This document shows, piece after piece, positions 1 through 9,846 of a stretch of 64,000 nt of DNA; position 1 is the first letter of the stretch; every line of letters begins with the position of its first letter. Below the pieces are notes generated by a model, which was given only the letters and a program-made list of their open reading frames with translations, had not been told where the DNA came from and did not search any database. Position numbers and translations under genes: made by a program. The DNA is from Paenibacillus sp. FSL H7-0326 (GTDB lineage: Bacteria > Bacillota > Bacilli > Paenibacillales > Paenibacillaceae): assembly GCF_001955535.1 (NCBI RefSeq), contig NZ_MPVN01000001.1:1054001-1118000 (forward strand), read 5' to 3'.

Positions 1-514
1 CGACATAACGGCTCATCAAGTGGTTAGCTGCGCTTAATGCCGCCGATTTGGCCGCTTCATTCCCCGTCAATTTGTAGGCTGCGATGCAGGATAAGCTGTA
101 CAAGAATCCGATATCATGCGTATTGCAATCGATCTTGCGCTCTATTCGATCAATGAAGCTGTCTATGTGGGCTTCAATCGTCTTCAGATACTGCTCATCC
201 CTTGTCTGCTCATAGGTGAGACAAAGAATGCCCGTCCAGAAGCCGGTCGTCCAGCCGACATTGGCGCCTTGAATTTTCTGCGGATTCGCATCCCGGGTAT
301 CTCCATGTACATTTAATGCATACACATTGCCAATCGTGGAGCTCGTCGGGAACCCACCCTTGAACCCGTTCAGATTTCCCTCCACTTTGCTTATGGCCGC
401 CGCAAAAGCCTCACGGTAAACCTCCGGATGGAAATCAGGCTCGCTGCGGAATACCTCGTTCCGCATTCCTTCGTTGATGATGGCTTCGAATAGAATGTCC
501 TTCATCCCCTTCAT
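1..514 (-). CDS. GH88 unsaturated glucuronyl hydrolase, C-terminus beyond window
   Basis: Only the first 171 residues are inside the window; the gene runs off the left edge. The ATG at 514 has AAGGAG about 10 nt upstream. Segments such as NVGWTTGFWTGIL, LTYEQTRDEQY and THDIGFLYSLSC match family 88 glycoside hydrolases, which use water addition to split delta-4,5-unsaturated uronic acids from oligosaccharides made by polysaccharide lyases. The Asp in THDIGF corresponds to a conserved active-site Asp of the family; the (alpha/alpha)6 barrel fold is known for the family and not seen directly. No signal peptide is visible, so the enzyme is probably cytosolic and acts after import by the upstream permeases. 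It is last in the locus seen here, 35 bp after the YtcP-like permease. Confidence 0.88.
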   Translation of the reverse strand, partial: MKGMKDILFEAIINEGMRNEVFRSEPDFHPEVYREAFAAAISKVEGNLNGFKGGFPTSSTIGNVYALNVHGDTRDANPQKIQGANVGWTTGFWTGILCLTYEQTRDEQYLKTIEAHIDSFIDRIERKIDCNTHDIGFLYSLSCIAAYKLTGNEAAKSAALSAANHLMSRYV

Positions 515-548
515 GGTTGAACATCTCCTTCACACGGTGTGTTTGTTT

Positions 549-1433
549 TTACCCTTTCACAGCTCCCACCATGATTCCTTTGATGAAGTACTTCTGGAAG
601 AACGGATACGCAATCAGGATCGGCAGTACGCCGATGACGGCAATGGCCATCTTCACGGAATCGGTTGGCATGTTCTGCGAAACGTCAGCTGCCTGCGAGC
701 TCATATTCGTATTAATGAACTGAATGTCTTGCATGATTCGGTTCAACAGGTTCTGGATGCTGAACAGCTTCGGATCTGTAATATAGATCATCCCGAGCTG
801 CCAGTCGTTCCAATACATGATGCAGGAGAACAAGCCGATTGTCGCCATAACAGGTGTCGACAGCGGGAGGACGACATTCCACAGTGTGCGGAATTCTCCA
901 GCCCCATCGATTTGAGCCGCTTCGACCAGCGCAGGCGGAATCGTCGACTGGAAGAAGGTGCGCATCATCATGACGTAGAAGCCATTCATCAGTAGTCCCG
1001 GTATGATCAAAGCAAAGATCGTATTCTTAACGTGGAACAGCTGCGTATAGACGAGATAGCTTGGCACCAATCCGCCATGGAACAGCATCGTGAAGAAGAC
1101 CAAGAACATGATCAGCGTGCGGTGCGGCGTAACGCTTCTGGATAACGGGTAGGCCAGAAGCGCGGATATCGCCACGCTCGCTGCCGTGCCTACGACGGTG
1201 ACGAATATGGTAATCCCGTAGGCCCGGGCGATATCTGATCCTCGGTCCAGCAGATACGTATAAGCGTCAATGCTGAAATCACGCGGAATGAACGAGTAAC
1301 CGTGGGCGATAATCTCCTCTTGATCGGTGAAGGACGCCGAGATCAGGAGTACGAAAGGAATGAGACAAAACAAGGAAAAAGCAATCATGGTAATATAACT
1401 GAACCAGGTCAATCCTCTGCTTTCGTTTTTCAA
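549..1433 (-). CDS. Carbohydrate ABC permease, YtcP/LplC type
   Basis: Inner-membrane subunit of a CUT1-type sugar importer, 294 aa with about six hydrophobic segments. The EAA loop is visible as ALVEAAQIDGAGEFRTLWNV, the site that contacts the transport ATPase. The start is TTG at 1433 with AGGAGG placed correctly. It lies 11 bp after the LplB-like partner and just before the GH88 gene, so the genes are probably co-transcribed. It is strongly similar to the permease at 28311-29195, showing that the two loci are paralogous. No ATPase gene is nearby; in Bacillus subtilis such transporters borrow the shared ATPase MsmX, and the same is inferred here. Confidence 0.93.
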   Translation of the reverse strand: MKNESRGLTWFSYITMIAFSLFCLIPFVLLISASFTDQEEIIAHGYSFIPRDFSIDAYTYLLDRGSDIARAYGITIFVTVVGTAASVAISALLAYPLSRSVTPHRTLIMFLVFFTMLFHGGLVPSYLVYTQLFHVKNTIFALIIPGLLMNGFYVMMMRTFFQSTIPPALVEAAQIDGAGEFRTLWNVVLPLSTPVMATIGLFSCIMYWNDWQLGMIYITDPKLFSIQNLLNRIMQDIQFINTNMSSQAADVSQNMPTDSVKMAIAVIGVLPILIAYPFFQKYFIKGIMVGAVKG

Positions 1434-1444
1434 TTGGCTTCCTC

Positions 1445-2407
1445 CTAAAATAGCGCGTTTTCTTTGTTGTAACGCCGTACTGAGTAATTCGCGAGAATGA
1501 CAAGCACGAAGCCGACGAGCGATTGATACACCCCTGCCGCCGTGGACATTCCGATATCCCCGTTGCCCATAAGACCCCGGAACACATACGTATCGATGGT
1601 CGCCGTCGTGGAGAACAACGCTCCCGACGCCATCGGCACCTGATAGAACAAGCCGAAATCTGAGTAGAAAATACGTCCGACGCTCAGCAATGTCATCATA
1701 ATGATCGTTGGCATCATGATCGGCAGCGTGATGTGGAAGATCTGCTGGAGCCGGCTGGCGCCATCCAACCGTGCCGCTTCATAATACTCGTCATCGATGC
1801 CCAAAAGAGCCGCGAAGAAGACGATGCTCGAATAGCCGATGGATTTCCAGAAGTGAACAACGCTCAGAATGTAAGGCCAATACTTCGGTTCACTGTACCA
1901 GGAAACCCAATCCTCAATACCGAGCCACGGGAGAATCGTCTTGTTCAGAAAGCCGGTGTCCGGGCTAAGCAGAGCGAACACCAGGTAGCTGACGATAACC
2001 ATGGAGATCAGATGGGGCAGCGTAATAATGCTTTGAATCGCTTTCAGCATGCGCTGCTGTTTGATCTCATTGAGAAGAATCGCCGTTGCGATGGCCAGTA
2101 TTGTTCCCAGGACGATGAAGAACAGATTATACATAATCGTATTCCTTGTAATGATGTAGGCGTCAGAAGTTTTGAACAGGTACACGAAGTTATCGAACCC
2201 GATCCAATCACTGTCCAGTATGCCCTTGGCAAAATTAATTTTCTTGAACGCGATGACGATCCCTAGCATGGGCAAGTAGTTATTAACCAAGAGATAGATT
2301 AGTCCCGGCACCATCATAACGATAAGCGCCCAATACCTTCTATACTGATTTTGTTTTTTCGTGCTCGTCCCGGCCGCTGCGGATGCGGCCGTTGCGACTT
2401 GTGCCAT
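1445..2407 (-). CDS. Carbohydrate ABC permease, LplB type
   Basis: First membrane subunit of the CUT1 importer, 320 aa. After a polar Ala/Thr/Lys/Gln-rich N-terminus come about six membrane helices and the EAA motif YEAARLDGASRLQQIFHITL. The ATG at 2407 follows GAGGAGG. The closest relative in the window is the protein at 29208-30173, which shares most of its sequence. It pairs with the YtcP-like permease downstream and the LipO-type binding protein at 4508-6061. The 209-bp gap upstream contains its own predicted activator-dependent promoter, so its expression need not depend on read-through from the glucuronidase gene. Confidence 0.93.
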   Translation of the reverse strand: MAQVATAASAAAGTSTKKQNQYRRYWALIVMMVPGLIYLLVNNYLPMLGIVIAFKKINFAKGILDSDWIGFDNFVYLFKTSDAYIITRNTIMYNLFFIVLGTILAIATAILLNEIKQQRMLKAIQSIITLPHLISMVIVSYLVFALLSPDTGFLNKTILPWLGIEDWVSWYSEPKYWPYILSVVHFWKSIGYSSIVFFAALLGIDDEYYEAARLDGASRLQQIFHITLPIMMPTIIMMTLLSVGRIFYSDFGLFYQVPMASGALFSTTATIDTYVFRGLMGNGDIGMSTAAGVYQSLVGFVLVILANYSVRRYNKENALF

Positions 2408-2445
2408 ATTTATTCCTCCTCGAGTAATGATCCTTCCTTAGTTCC

Positions 2446-2514
2446 ATCATATCCAATTGCCCGCCGGCCCTCTAACGCTATGACGTACAATCGGATAACG
2501 GTATTCAGACTTTT
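2446..2514 (-). promoter_or_regulatory. Predicted tandem-box promoter of the first lplB gene
   Basis: On the minus strand a -10 TATGAT lies at 2451-2446. Box 1, AAAGTCTGAATACCG, has its GTC at 2510, exactly 59 bp from the -10, as in the other members of this promoter set. Box 2 should start at 2487 but is degenerate (TACGTCATAG). No good -35 is visible, which fits activator dependence. The -10 is about 39 nt from the lplB start. Confidence 0.55.
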
Positions 2515-2616
2515 TCTGGCCCGTCGTCTACACGGCATGGAGCGGAGCTTTACGATACAAAATAGCCCCTTCGAATCCCGTTGACGGAAATCGAAAGGGC
2601 TGGATGAAACTCGGAT

Positions 2617-4419
2617 CTATTCGTTCCCCTTGTAACCAAAGTCTGGAATGGCCTGCCATCTTCTGCGCAGCTCATGCGCGGCAGCTTTGGGCTGCCGCTC
2701 ACGGGTGAAGATTCCTTTCTTGTTTCCTTGCACCCGGATGATCCCCTGACTGGTCTGGAAATCGGCGAAGTTCCATACCTGCTCGCCGACGAAATGCTCA
2801 AATTCATCGAACACGTCATGGTTGTGGCGATAGTATTCCACCTGGTACTCTTCCGTGAACATGACCGGTTCGACATCATGCAATCCGGCAACGGTATCCG
2901 CCCCGTATTCGGTCATCATCATCGGCTTGCCCGGGCACCGCTTCATCCAGCCTTGCAGCTCGGATCGAAGGGCATTTTTGGCCGCCACGAAGTCGCCGCC
3001 GAATGCATACCAGCCATAATACCGGTTCATGCATAACACATCGACCAGCTCCGCGACTTTATCGTTATGCGGCAGCGACATAAAATGAGTCACGATCGTA
3101 ACCGGTCTTTGCTGCGGGTCCAGCTGTTTGGTCCAATCGACAAGCGGCTTGAAATAAGCATCCGCCCCCTCTTCCTCAGAAGCCGGCTCATTGGCAATAC
3201 ACCACATAACAACGCTTGGGTGATTCTTGTCCCGTTCGATCAGCTCTCGGATAACGGTCTTGTGATCCTCGTGCGTCTGGAGCACGTCCCACGTATTCCG
3301 CTTCGGTCCCCGCTGCGGGGTGACGTTGAAATTCAGATGCATGCCGACAGCAGGAACTTCGTCGATCACGACAATGCCTTCAAGGTCCGCCAGTCGCATT
3401 AACTCCTCCGAATAAGGATAATGAGCCGTCCGGAACGAGTTCGCCCCCATCCACTTCATGAGCCGGAAATCCATGACGTTCGACGCTTCATTCAAACCTC
3501 TGCCGTTTATCGGCATGTCCTCGTGTTTGCCGAAGCCCTTGAAGTAGAACGGTTTGCCATTAATAAGAAACTTGCCGTCCGCCACCTGGACGGTTCGGAT
3601 CCCGAAAGGCTGCTCATAGATATCAATTACATTTCCGTCTTGGAACAATTCAACTTTGAGCGAATAAAGGTAGGATTGAAGAGGTTCCCACAGCTTGGCA
3701 GCGTCGATTCGGATCGTTCCGGTCTGTCCTTCATGCCGCCCGACAACTGCCCCCGATTCGTCTACTGCCGATACGCGAACCTCTGATTCCCCCTCCACTG
3801 AGGTATCATATCGGACAACGCCTGCAGCACCATCCAATTCCGTAATGATCGCAACATCTTTCACATAGGTTTTGGGTGTGGTATAGAGTTTAACCGGTCT
3901 GTGAAGTCCAGAGTAGTTGAAGAAGTCAAAGTACGGGCTGTTTTTGATGACCTTCCCGACGCCCGGAACTTCGCTCTCGGAGTAGCTGCCCATCGGAAGC
4001 GTAGTCTCATCGACGATATTATTGACGGCTACCGTAAGCCGATTTCGGCCGCTCTGCAGGAATGAATTGATTTCCGCCTCGAAAGGCGTGAATCCGCCTT
4101 TATGTTCCATGACGAATCGGCCGTTCACATAGACCTGGGCATAGTGCGTAGCGGAACCAAGCCGAAGCACGATTCGCTCGGATGCGAGCACCATCGGCAC
4201 CGAGAATTCCCGCTCGTACCATACCCAACCCACATGATTACGTATATCTGAAGCAACGCCGACGTCGTTGTAGGAAGCCGGGACCGACATGCTGATCGTG
4301 CCCATCAACGGCTCGTTAAACCATTCTCCTTCCATTCCGTGACCTTGATCCAGCTTGAAGCTCCAAATTCCGCTTAGATCAATAAGACTCCGTGTTTCCG
4401 TCACAATCGGATACAACAT
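2617..4419 (-). CDS. uidA: Beta-glucuronidase, GH2
   Basis: Hydrolyses beta-D-glucuronides in the cytosol, releasing glucuronate. The 600-aa protein collinearly matches the Escherichia coli enzyme: it begins [10 protein letters not shown], with acid/base Glu411 in CIANEP and nucleophile Glu504 in [13 protein letters not shown]. The Asn566/Lys568 pair in GNKKG is the motif that recognises the substrate carboxylate and separates glucuronidases from galactosidases. The frame is open further upstream to 4533, but the ATG at 4419 has AAAGGAG at good spacing and matches the family N-terminus, so I chose it. It sits between the binding protein and the permeases; together with GH88 it indicates import of glucuronic-acid-containing oligosaccharides. 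Confidence 0.95.
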   Translation of the reverse strand: MLYPIVTETRSLIDLSGIWSFKLDQGHGMEGEWFNEPLMGTISMSVPASYNDVGVASDIRNHVGWVWYEREFSVPMVLASERIVLRLGSATHYAQVYVNGRFVMEHKGGFTPFEAEINSFLQSGRNRLTVAVNNIVDETTLPMGSYSESEVPGVGKVIKNSPYFDFFNYSGLHRPVKLYTTPKTYVKDVAIITELDGAAGVVRYDTSVEGESEVRVSAVDESGAVVGRHEGQTGTIRIDAAKLWEPLQSYLYSLKVELFQDGNVIDIYEQPFGIRTVQVADGKFLINGKPFYFKGFGKHEDMPINGRGLNEASNVMDFRLMKWMGANSFRTAHYPYSEELMRLADLEGIVVIDEVPAVGMHLNFNVTPQRGPKRNTWDVLQTHEDHKTVIRELIERDKNHPSVVMWCIANEPASEEEGADAYFKPLVDWTKQLDPQQRPVTIVTHFMSLPHNDKVAELVDVLCMNRYYGWYAFGGDFVAAKNALRSELQGWMKRCPGKPMMMTEYGADTVAGLHDVEPVMFTEEYQVEYYRHNHDVFDEFEHFVGEQVWNFADFQTSQGIIRVQGNKKGIFTRERQPKAAAHELRRRWQAIPDFGYKGNE

Positions 4420-4507
4420 ATGCCTCTTCTCCTTTGTTCGTTGACTTGTCATTATGCTTGAATAATAGAAATAGCCGGGCTTGCACCGGCTATTCGGAGG
4501 GTTTACT

Positions 4508-6061
4508 TTACTTTTGAGTTGCTGCCCACGCATCCAATTGTTTTTGTTTCTCGGCGATGACTTTGTCGATCCCCGCAGACTTCAGCTTTGCCCGAAACTC
4601 CGGCAAAACCGATGCCGGATCCAGCGCACCGGACTCCAGGCCTTTCGCGAATTCGTCCGTCACGTTCTTAAGGGCCGTCATTTCATTCTTGACCGGTTCC
4701 GAATTGAAGGAGAAGCCGAGCGCTTTTGATTTGATTGCTGTCGCGTTCGCTTCCTTCGTCAAGATCCACTTGTCTGCGCCTTCTGTCTTGAACGGATAAG
4801 TGAGGAGCGGATTACCGATCAACCAAGCTTGATTCGAGTAAGCAACCGTCTTGGAATCCACGCCGGCAGGGAACTCGACCGTGTTCTCCGCATTCAACAC
4901 ATAATGCTTGTCTTTGATTCCCCATTGGAGCAGATTCGCGATAGCCGGATCCGAGTACATCAGATTCATGAACATCATCGCCCGCTCCGGCTTGGCGGAA
5001 TTAGCCGAAATCGTCCACACGCCGGTTAACACTTCGCTGGTCGTCGAGTACGTTTCCTTCATCAAAGGAGCAACCACCAACTCACGTCCTGACGCTCTCA
5101 TCTCGCTATCTAATGCCGCTGTTTTATTGTTGACAAAGTATGAGAATGCCTTCCCAGCCTTTACCATATCCGCGTCATTGACCTGGCTTGTTGCGGCATC
5201 TTTATTAATATATCCCGCCTTGAACCAGCTGCGCATTTTGTTAACGGTAGATTCATATTCTTGGGTCTCATATAGATTATCGAGCTTGAGCCCATTGTCA
5301 TATCCTGGAAGAACCCCGTATTTATCGCCCATCTTGTCATACCATTGATAGACATCCATTGGTCCGGAGAGACCTCTGCCAAGCGGCGACATGGACGGCT
5401 CGTTGTCTTTGATTGTCTGAAATACGGCATCCAAATCGTCTAACGATTGAATCGCATTCACATCGATCTTATATTTTTCAACCAAGTCCTTCCTCATCAC
5501 GATTCCCGGGTGTCCGGTTGTAAAATCCTTAAGAACCGGTACGCCATACAGCTTGCCGTTCACCTTGGCGCTGTCAAGATAAGCAGGGTCGAATTGTTTG
5601 GTCAGGTCTTGGCCGTATTGCTCAAGAAGCGGATCTAGCTCGATGATTTTGCCGGCCGCTACGTCACTTCCATAAGCGGCACCGAAGGAGAAGAACATGT
5701 CCAGCTTCTCGCCGCCGGAAGTCATCAAGTTCAGCTGCTGCCCCCAGGTACCGATGCTGATTGGCAGAAGCTCAACCGTCGTATTAATCTTCGCCCGCGT
5801 AATTTTATTGATCTCCTCTTGCACAATCTTCATATCCTGCGGTATTGCTCCAAACACCGGTAAAGCAATGGCGACCTCGTACGGATCCTTCGTCGCTTCG
5901 TTCGCGCTCGAGCCGTTGCCCGCTCCTGCATTCGCATCTGCAGCTGGCGTCTCGCTGGAAGCATTGTTCTTCCCATTGTTTGAAGACGAACATGCAGTAA
6001 TCGTGCCCGTTAACAACACGGAGACAAGCGCCAGTGCGGCAAGCTTCCCTTTTCTACTCAT
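4508..6061 (-). CDS. LipO-type sugar-binding lipoprotein (ABC importer)
   Basis: Solute-binding protein of the importer, anchored outside the membrane. The N-terminus is basic (MSRKGKL), followed by a hydrophobic stretch and a lipobox ending TITAC, then a Ser/Asn/Ala-rich linker; the rest (517 aa in all) is an extracellular solute-binding fold of the large CUT1 class. The start ATG has AAGGGGG upstream. The C-terminus [17 protein letters not shown] is nearly repeated in the paralog at 32567-34123 and in a fragment at 30412-30478. It lies between the response regulator and uidA. Its own tandem-box promoter is predicted just upstream. The exact ligand cannot be read from sequence; a glucuronide oligosaccharide is inferred from the neighbours. 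Confidence 0.92.
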   Translation of the reverse strand: MSRKGKLAALALVSVLLTGTITACSSSNNGKNNASSETPAADANAGAGNGSSANEATKDPYEVAIALPVFGAIPQDMKIVQEEINKITRAKINTTVELLPISIGTWGQQLNLMTSGGEKLDMFFSFGAAYGSDVAAGKIIELDPLLEQYGQDLTKQFDPAYLDSAKVNGKLYGVPVLKDFTTGHPGIVMRKDLVEKYKIDVNAIQSLDDLDAVFQTIKDNEPSMSPLGRGLSGPMDVYQWYDKMGDKYGVLPGYDNGLKLDNLYETQEYESTVNKMRSWFKAGYINKDAATSQVNDADMVKAGKAFSYFVNNKTAALDSEMRASGRELVVAPLMKETYSTTSEVLTGVWTISANSAKPERAMMFMNLMYSDPAIANLLQWGIKDKHYVLNAENTVEFPAGVDSKTVAYSNQAWLIGNPLLTYPFKTEGADKWILTKEANATAIKSKALGFSFNSEPVKNEMTALKNVTDEFAKGLESGALDPASVLPEFRAKLKSAGIDKVIAEKQKQLDAWAATQK

Positions 6062-6099
6062 CGTATTCCCCCTTGAAAGCTGTGTTGGTTTGCATCCTT

Positions 6100-6168
6100 A
6101 TCATATCGCTCTTTAAGAATGCCTTCTAACACTTTGTCGAACATCATTATAACGCTTTCATGACTTTA
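6100..6168 (-). promoter_or_regulatory. Predicted tandem-box promoter of the first lipoprotein gene
   Basis: Minus strand: -10 TATGAT at 6105-6100, box 2 (TTCGACAAAG, degenerate) starting at 6141, which is 36 bp away, and box 1 AAAGTCATGAAAGCG with GTC at 6164, which is 59 bp away. The spacing matches the other promoters of the set exactly although box 2 has lost its GTC. Confidence 0.55.
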
Positions 6169-6209
6169 TTGACCCGCTATTCAGAGACATTGTTGTCAAG
6201 CGGCCCGAT

Positions 6210-7823
6210 TTATTTCATTTCTCTCCGATCCATATGTTGATTGCGATATTCCATAGGGCCCATGCCCACATACTTCTTAAATATTTTAGCAAAGTGCGAG
6301 AAATTGCCATAGCCGATTGATTCTGCCACGGCACTGATCGGTTTCTTGGTCTGGGCTAATAGTTTCTTGGAATGGTTGATTCGTTCCAATATCACGTAAT
6401 CGGAAAGAGAGCCTCCTGTTTCTTTCTTGAAAAGCCGGGACATGTAATCGGGATTCATGTAAACATGTTCCGCTATGTTCTCCCGCGACAAGTCCTGGTC
6501 AATGTTCAATGAAACAAATCGTTTAATCGCCTCTACGACTGAATCTGTCTTCGATAACGCTTCGACTTGGTCCATTGCTCTGATGACTGCATGTTGAACC
6601 CATTTCATCATATTCGTTACGGACCGCCCCGACATTTCCAAGATATCTCTGGATTGTTCATCACCAAACAATTGATTCGCAACGATTGCATTCGAATTCA
6701 GGAAGGCGTACAGCACCTGCATGAAATCCTGATTGAATCGATGCAGAATCTGCGCATCGATCTCCAAATTACGAATGAGGCCGGACAGATACTCTTCCAC
6801 CTCACGGATGACAGATTCCTTGGAGCCATTTTTCAGTAATGCCGAAACGTCGCGCAACGCCGGCAATTGGGGCTGCTCTGTACTAGGACCTCCCGCAAGA
6901 TATGGGAACACTTGATTGACATGAACCACGTTATTCCGATCGTAAGCCCTTAACTCCGCAACCATACAGGCCATCTCATGCGTTTCTACTGTCGAACCGA
7001 AATAACAGGATAAATCACAATAGAAATGGTGGTGACAGAAATCAATATATTGACTGCATGCTGCTTGCAGCTCCATGTTGTTCCATAGTATTCCACGATT
7101 GTTCACCAAAATAATTAGCAGCATTCCGCGATCGAGCTGAAAGCAGATGCCGTTCGCACCTTTGTTCAAGATCACTTCTTCCGCCAAATTCTTGAGTGCG
7201 TACTCCAATACCTTCTCATCTCGGCGTTTCAGCACCTTTGTCCAACCTTCCACGGATATCAAAATCGGCAGGAAGATCGAATCCTCTGTGATCGGAATCT
7301 GATTGCGCTTCACCTGCTCTTGGATAGCGGCAGGCTTGCTCGGAATGGTATCATTGATCAAATCCAGCCAGAAGCGTTCGATAATCAAGGAGTGATGCTG
7401 GAGCCACATTTGGTGGGAATAGCTGTTACGATTGTTTTCACTGTTTGTATCAATCACAAATTGCGCCTTCCGGATCGTATACTCTAGCTCCTCTCTCGGT
7501 ACCGGCTTCAGCAAATATTCTAGACTTCCCAGCTTCAGCGCTTCTTTGGCATATTTGAAATCGGCATGGCTGGTTAAGAAAATCGTAGCCGTATGGGGAT
7601 GATGATCCTTGACCCAGGCTAACAACTCCAAACCGTTGCCTTGCGGCATTTCGATATCGCATAGCAGAATATCGATCTGATTCTCTTCAAACACTTCTTT
7701 GGCTTGCCGAATGTTAAAGGCCGTATGCAATTCGCCGATCTGCAGTTTTTCAAGGTCCAGATCGGATTTGAGTCCTTTGATGACAAGCACCTCATCATCT
7801 ACCAAAAGCATGTTGTAGGTCAT
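6210..7823 (-). CDS. Response regulator, YesN family (receiver + AraC HTH)
   Basis: Transcription regulator of 537 aa. An N-terminal receiver domain has acidic residues near position 10 (LVDDE), phosphoacceptor Asp56 in LLCDIEMP and the conserved Thr in FLTSHAD. A long middle region follows, and the last roughly 100 residues form a two-helix-turn-helix AraC DNA-binding domain (ENIAEHVYMNPDYMSRLFKK, then SIGYGNFSHFAKIFKKY). It overlaps the kinase gene by 4 nt (ATGA), so the two are translationally coupled. It likely activates the binding protein and permease genes by binding the paired GTC boxes. It is highly similar to the regulator at 35347-36960, including both recognition helices, so cross-talk is possible. 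Confidence 0.94.
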   Translation of the reverse strand: MTYNMLLVDDEVLVIKGLKSDLDLEKLQIGELHTAFNIRQAKEVFEENQIDILLCDIEMPQGNGLELLAWVKDHHPHTATIFLTSHADFKYAKEALKLGSLEYLLKPVPREELEYTIRKAQFVIDTNSENNRNSYSHQMWLQHHSLIIERFWLDLINDTIPSKPAAIQEQVKRNQIPITEDSIFLPILISVEGWTKVLKRRDEKVLEYALKNLAEEVILNKGANGICFQLDRGMLLIILVNNRGILWNNMELQAACSQYIDFCHHHFYCDLSCYFGSTVETHEMACMVAELRAYDRNNVVHVNQVFPYLAGGPSTEQPQLPALRDVSALLKNGSKESVIREVEEYLSGLIRNLEIDAQILHRFNQDFMQVLYAFLNSNAIVANQLFGDEQSRDILEMSGRSVTNMMKWVQHAVIRAMDQVEALSKTDSVVEAIKRFVSLNIDQDLSRENIAEHVYMNPDYMSRLFKKETGGSLSDYVILERINHSKKLLAQTKKPISAVAESIGYGNFSHFAKIFKKYVGMGPMEYRNQHMDRREMK

Positions 7824-9574
7824 GCTGAGCCCTCCATTACCGGATCTATTGGGATAGTCATCTCGACCACCGCGCCTCCGCTTTCCTTCTGATTATAAAA
7901 TTGGATCGTGACCTGATCCCCATACAATAGCTTCAGTCTGCGCTGAGCGTTCCAAATCCCCGTGTTCTCGCCAAGCTCATTCTCCACGCTTCTGCCCGAC
8001 TGAAGTATTTGGAGCATCTCTTTCGGGAAACCTGGTCCTGTATCCTGAATTCTGATCAGCATGCGGGGGCCCTGCTCATCCTCCAGCTCATCAATCCAAA
8101 CCAAGACCTGAACAGATTCATCCATTGTGACAGCATGTTTGATTGCATTTTCAACAAAGGACTGGATAATAAGTGGTGGAATCGGAATTTCCTTCAAATA
8201 ATTTGCCACTTCGACGGACCAGGTTAATTGCTCCGGGAATCGCAGCATCTGGATCCGCATGTAATTCTGAATATGCTCCAGCTCGTCTTTCAGTTTCACA
8301 AACGAAGTATTGCTGCGGAACATAAAACGGAAATACCGGATGAGAGACATCGTCATCTCTTGAATCAACGCATAGTCTTGTACCTTCGCCAGGGTATAGA
8401 CGATGTTAAGCGAGTTCAGGAAGAAATGAGGGTTAACCTGCAGCTGCAGGCGTTGCAATTCTTCTCTCTGCTTATTCAATTGTTCTTCGAACACATTCGT
8501 ACGGAGGGCTTGAATCTCCGTCATCATCTCGTTGAAGGAGTCGCCGAGGGTTTGAAATTCTTCTGAATTGTCGTTCATGGCAACCCGGCTGCTCCAATCC
8601 CCTTGCCGAACCTTTTTCATCGTCATCAGGATCCGGTATATAGGGACTAATAAGGCCCTTCTCATGAAGTATAGGCCGATAGGAATGAGTAAGAACGATG
8701 AGGCTGTAATGAACCAGATCAGCCCTTGAAGATAAGGAAGTTTCGCCAATATATCGCGATCCGGAATCAGTGCTACCAGATTAAAGTTACCCTTCGAAGA
8801 AGGAGCACCGACAACGAGAAATTTCTTCTCCGCGCCCGATAATTCATAATTATTCAACGTCAAATGCAGTTGAACGCCGGCATTCTGGAATAGAGTCGCT
8901 GTAATTGGCCTACCTTGATCATCGGCTAGAAGGATGTTCCCTTCCTCACCGATTTGCAAGGCATGAAGCGGATTTAACAACACATCCGTTTTGAGCCAGC
9001 CCCCAATTACCACATCTCCCGTTCGTACGATATCCGCGATATAATACTCCTTGCCAATTTGAAAGTAGAACCATCTTTTCGTGGACATCCCTTTGGGGAC
9101 GTGATCAGATTCAATCAGCTTGATCAGATAGCTTTGAACCTCCATTCTCTCCTCATAATGAGAATCCTGCGTCCCGGGAACATCCATGTAGTCAGATTTA
9201 CTTCCAATATAGACGAAGAAGGAGCTTAACGAACGATACAAGGGCACATCGTTGGATAGTTTTTTATACAAATAAATTTTTGCTTTATAGTACTCCGTAT
9301 CCGTCACAGCCTGGCTGAGTGATATCAAGTCGTATCCCGAGCCCGCTGCATTATTCAAATACGCATCAATATCGTTCAGACTACTATCAATCTGACTCAT
9401 ATATAAATTGAGCATATTTTTGTAAGAATCGGCGACTTGGCCGCGAACCGTATGAATCGCATAGAAGTTATTATAGATAAGCATGGCTACAAGGGGCACG
9501 GTCATAAACAGAACACTGGCGACCAGCTTGTATCGCAAGGGAATTTGCCACCATAAATTTTTACGGTCATCCAC
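7820..9574 (-). CDS. Sensor histidine kinase, YesM family
   Basis: Membrane sensor kinase: an N-terminal membrane helix (LVASVLFMTVPLVAML), an extracellular sensing domain of about 250 residues, a second helix (LIWFITASSFLLIPIGLYF), a HAMP linker, the His_kinase box NPHFFLNSLNIVY with the phosphorylated His, and a HATPase domain (QSFVENAIKHA; DTGPGF). It phosphorylates the overlapping YesN gene product. The frame is open to an ATG at 9622 and an in-frame ATG at 9583, but AAAGGAG sits 9 nt before the GTG at 9574 and would overlap the 9583 ATG, so GTG (584 aa) is preferred. The ligand is inferred to be a glucuronide or polysaccharide fragment. Confidence 0.92.
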   Translation of the reverse strand: MDDRKNLWWQIPLRYKLVASVLFMTVPLVAMLIYNNFYAIHTVRGQVADSYKNMLNLYMSQIDSSLNDIDAYLNNAAGSGYDLISLSQAVTDTEYYKAKIYLYKKLSNDVPLYRSLSSFFVYIGSKSDYMDVPGTQDSHYEERMEVQSYLIKLIESDHVPKGMSTKRWFYFQIGKEYYIADIVRTGDVVIGGWLKTDVLLNPLHALQIGEEGNILLADDQGRPITATLFQNAGVQLHLTLNNYELSGAEKKFLVVGAPSSKGNFNLVALIPDRDILAKLPYLQGLIWFITASSFLLIPIGLYFMRRALLVPIYRILMTMKKVRQGDWSSRVAMNDNSEEFQTLGDSFNEMMTEIQALRTNVFEEQLNKQREELQRLQLQVNPHFFLNSLNIVYTLAKVQDYALIQEMTMSLIRYFRFMFRSNTSFVKLKDELEHIQNYMRIQMLRFPEQLTWSVEVANYLKEIPIPPLIIQSFVENAIKHAVTMDESVQVLVWIDELEDEQGPRMLIRIQDTGPGFPKEMLQILQSGRSVENELGENTGIWNAQRRLKLLYGDQVTIQFYNQKESGGAVVEMTIPIDPVMEGSA

Positions 9575-9663
9575 AGCTTTCATCTCCTTTAGGCATTCTT
9601 GTCCAGGGATACTTATAATCATTCTTGAAATCGACTATTCACCACGCAAGATCTTTATCTCCA

Positions 9664-9732
9664 ATAATACAGAACTCAAATGCATCCTGCTAACACTTTC
9701 ACGAATCACAATATAACGTAAATCCGACGATA
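9664..9732 (-). promoter_or_regulatory. Predicted tandem-box promoter of the first sensor kinase gene
   Basis: Minus strand: -10 TATTAT at 9669-9664; box 2 ATTCGTGAAAG with TTC at 9705 (36 bp); box 1 ATCGTCGGATTTACG with GTC at 9728 (59 bp). The 23/36 spacing equals that of the other promoters, and box 2 differs from consensus by G to T. Suggests autoregulation of the two-component operon. Confidence 0.5.
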
Positions 9733-9846
9733 AGAACCAAGTAACTGTAGTTTCAATAACTGGGTCATCTGACGATTCGTACGGTCATATCTTCATTGCA
9801 ATAATTAGGTTTAACAGTCTGACTACTTCTCTAAGACGTTTTGCTA

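Noticed and set aside
474-995. 173-codon plus-strand frame opposite the first permease
   Set aside because: Mirror of a well-conserved permease gene; no ribosome-binding site and His/Arg-rich composition.
4420-4533. Upstream extension of beta-glucuronidase
   Set aside because: It would overlap the lipoprotein gene, and the ATG at 4419 has an SD and matches the family start.
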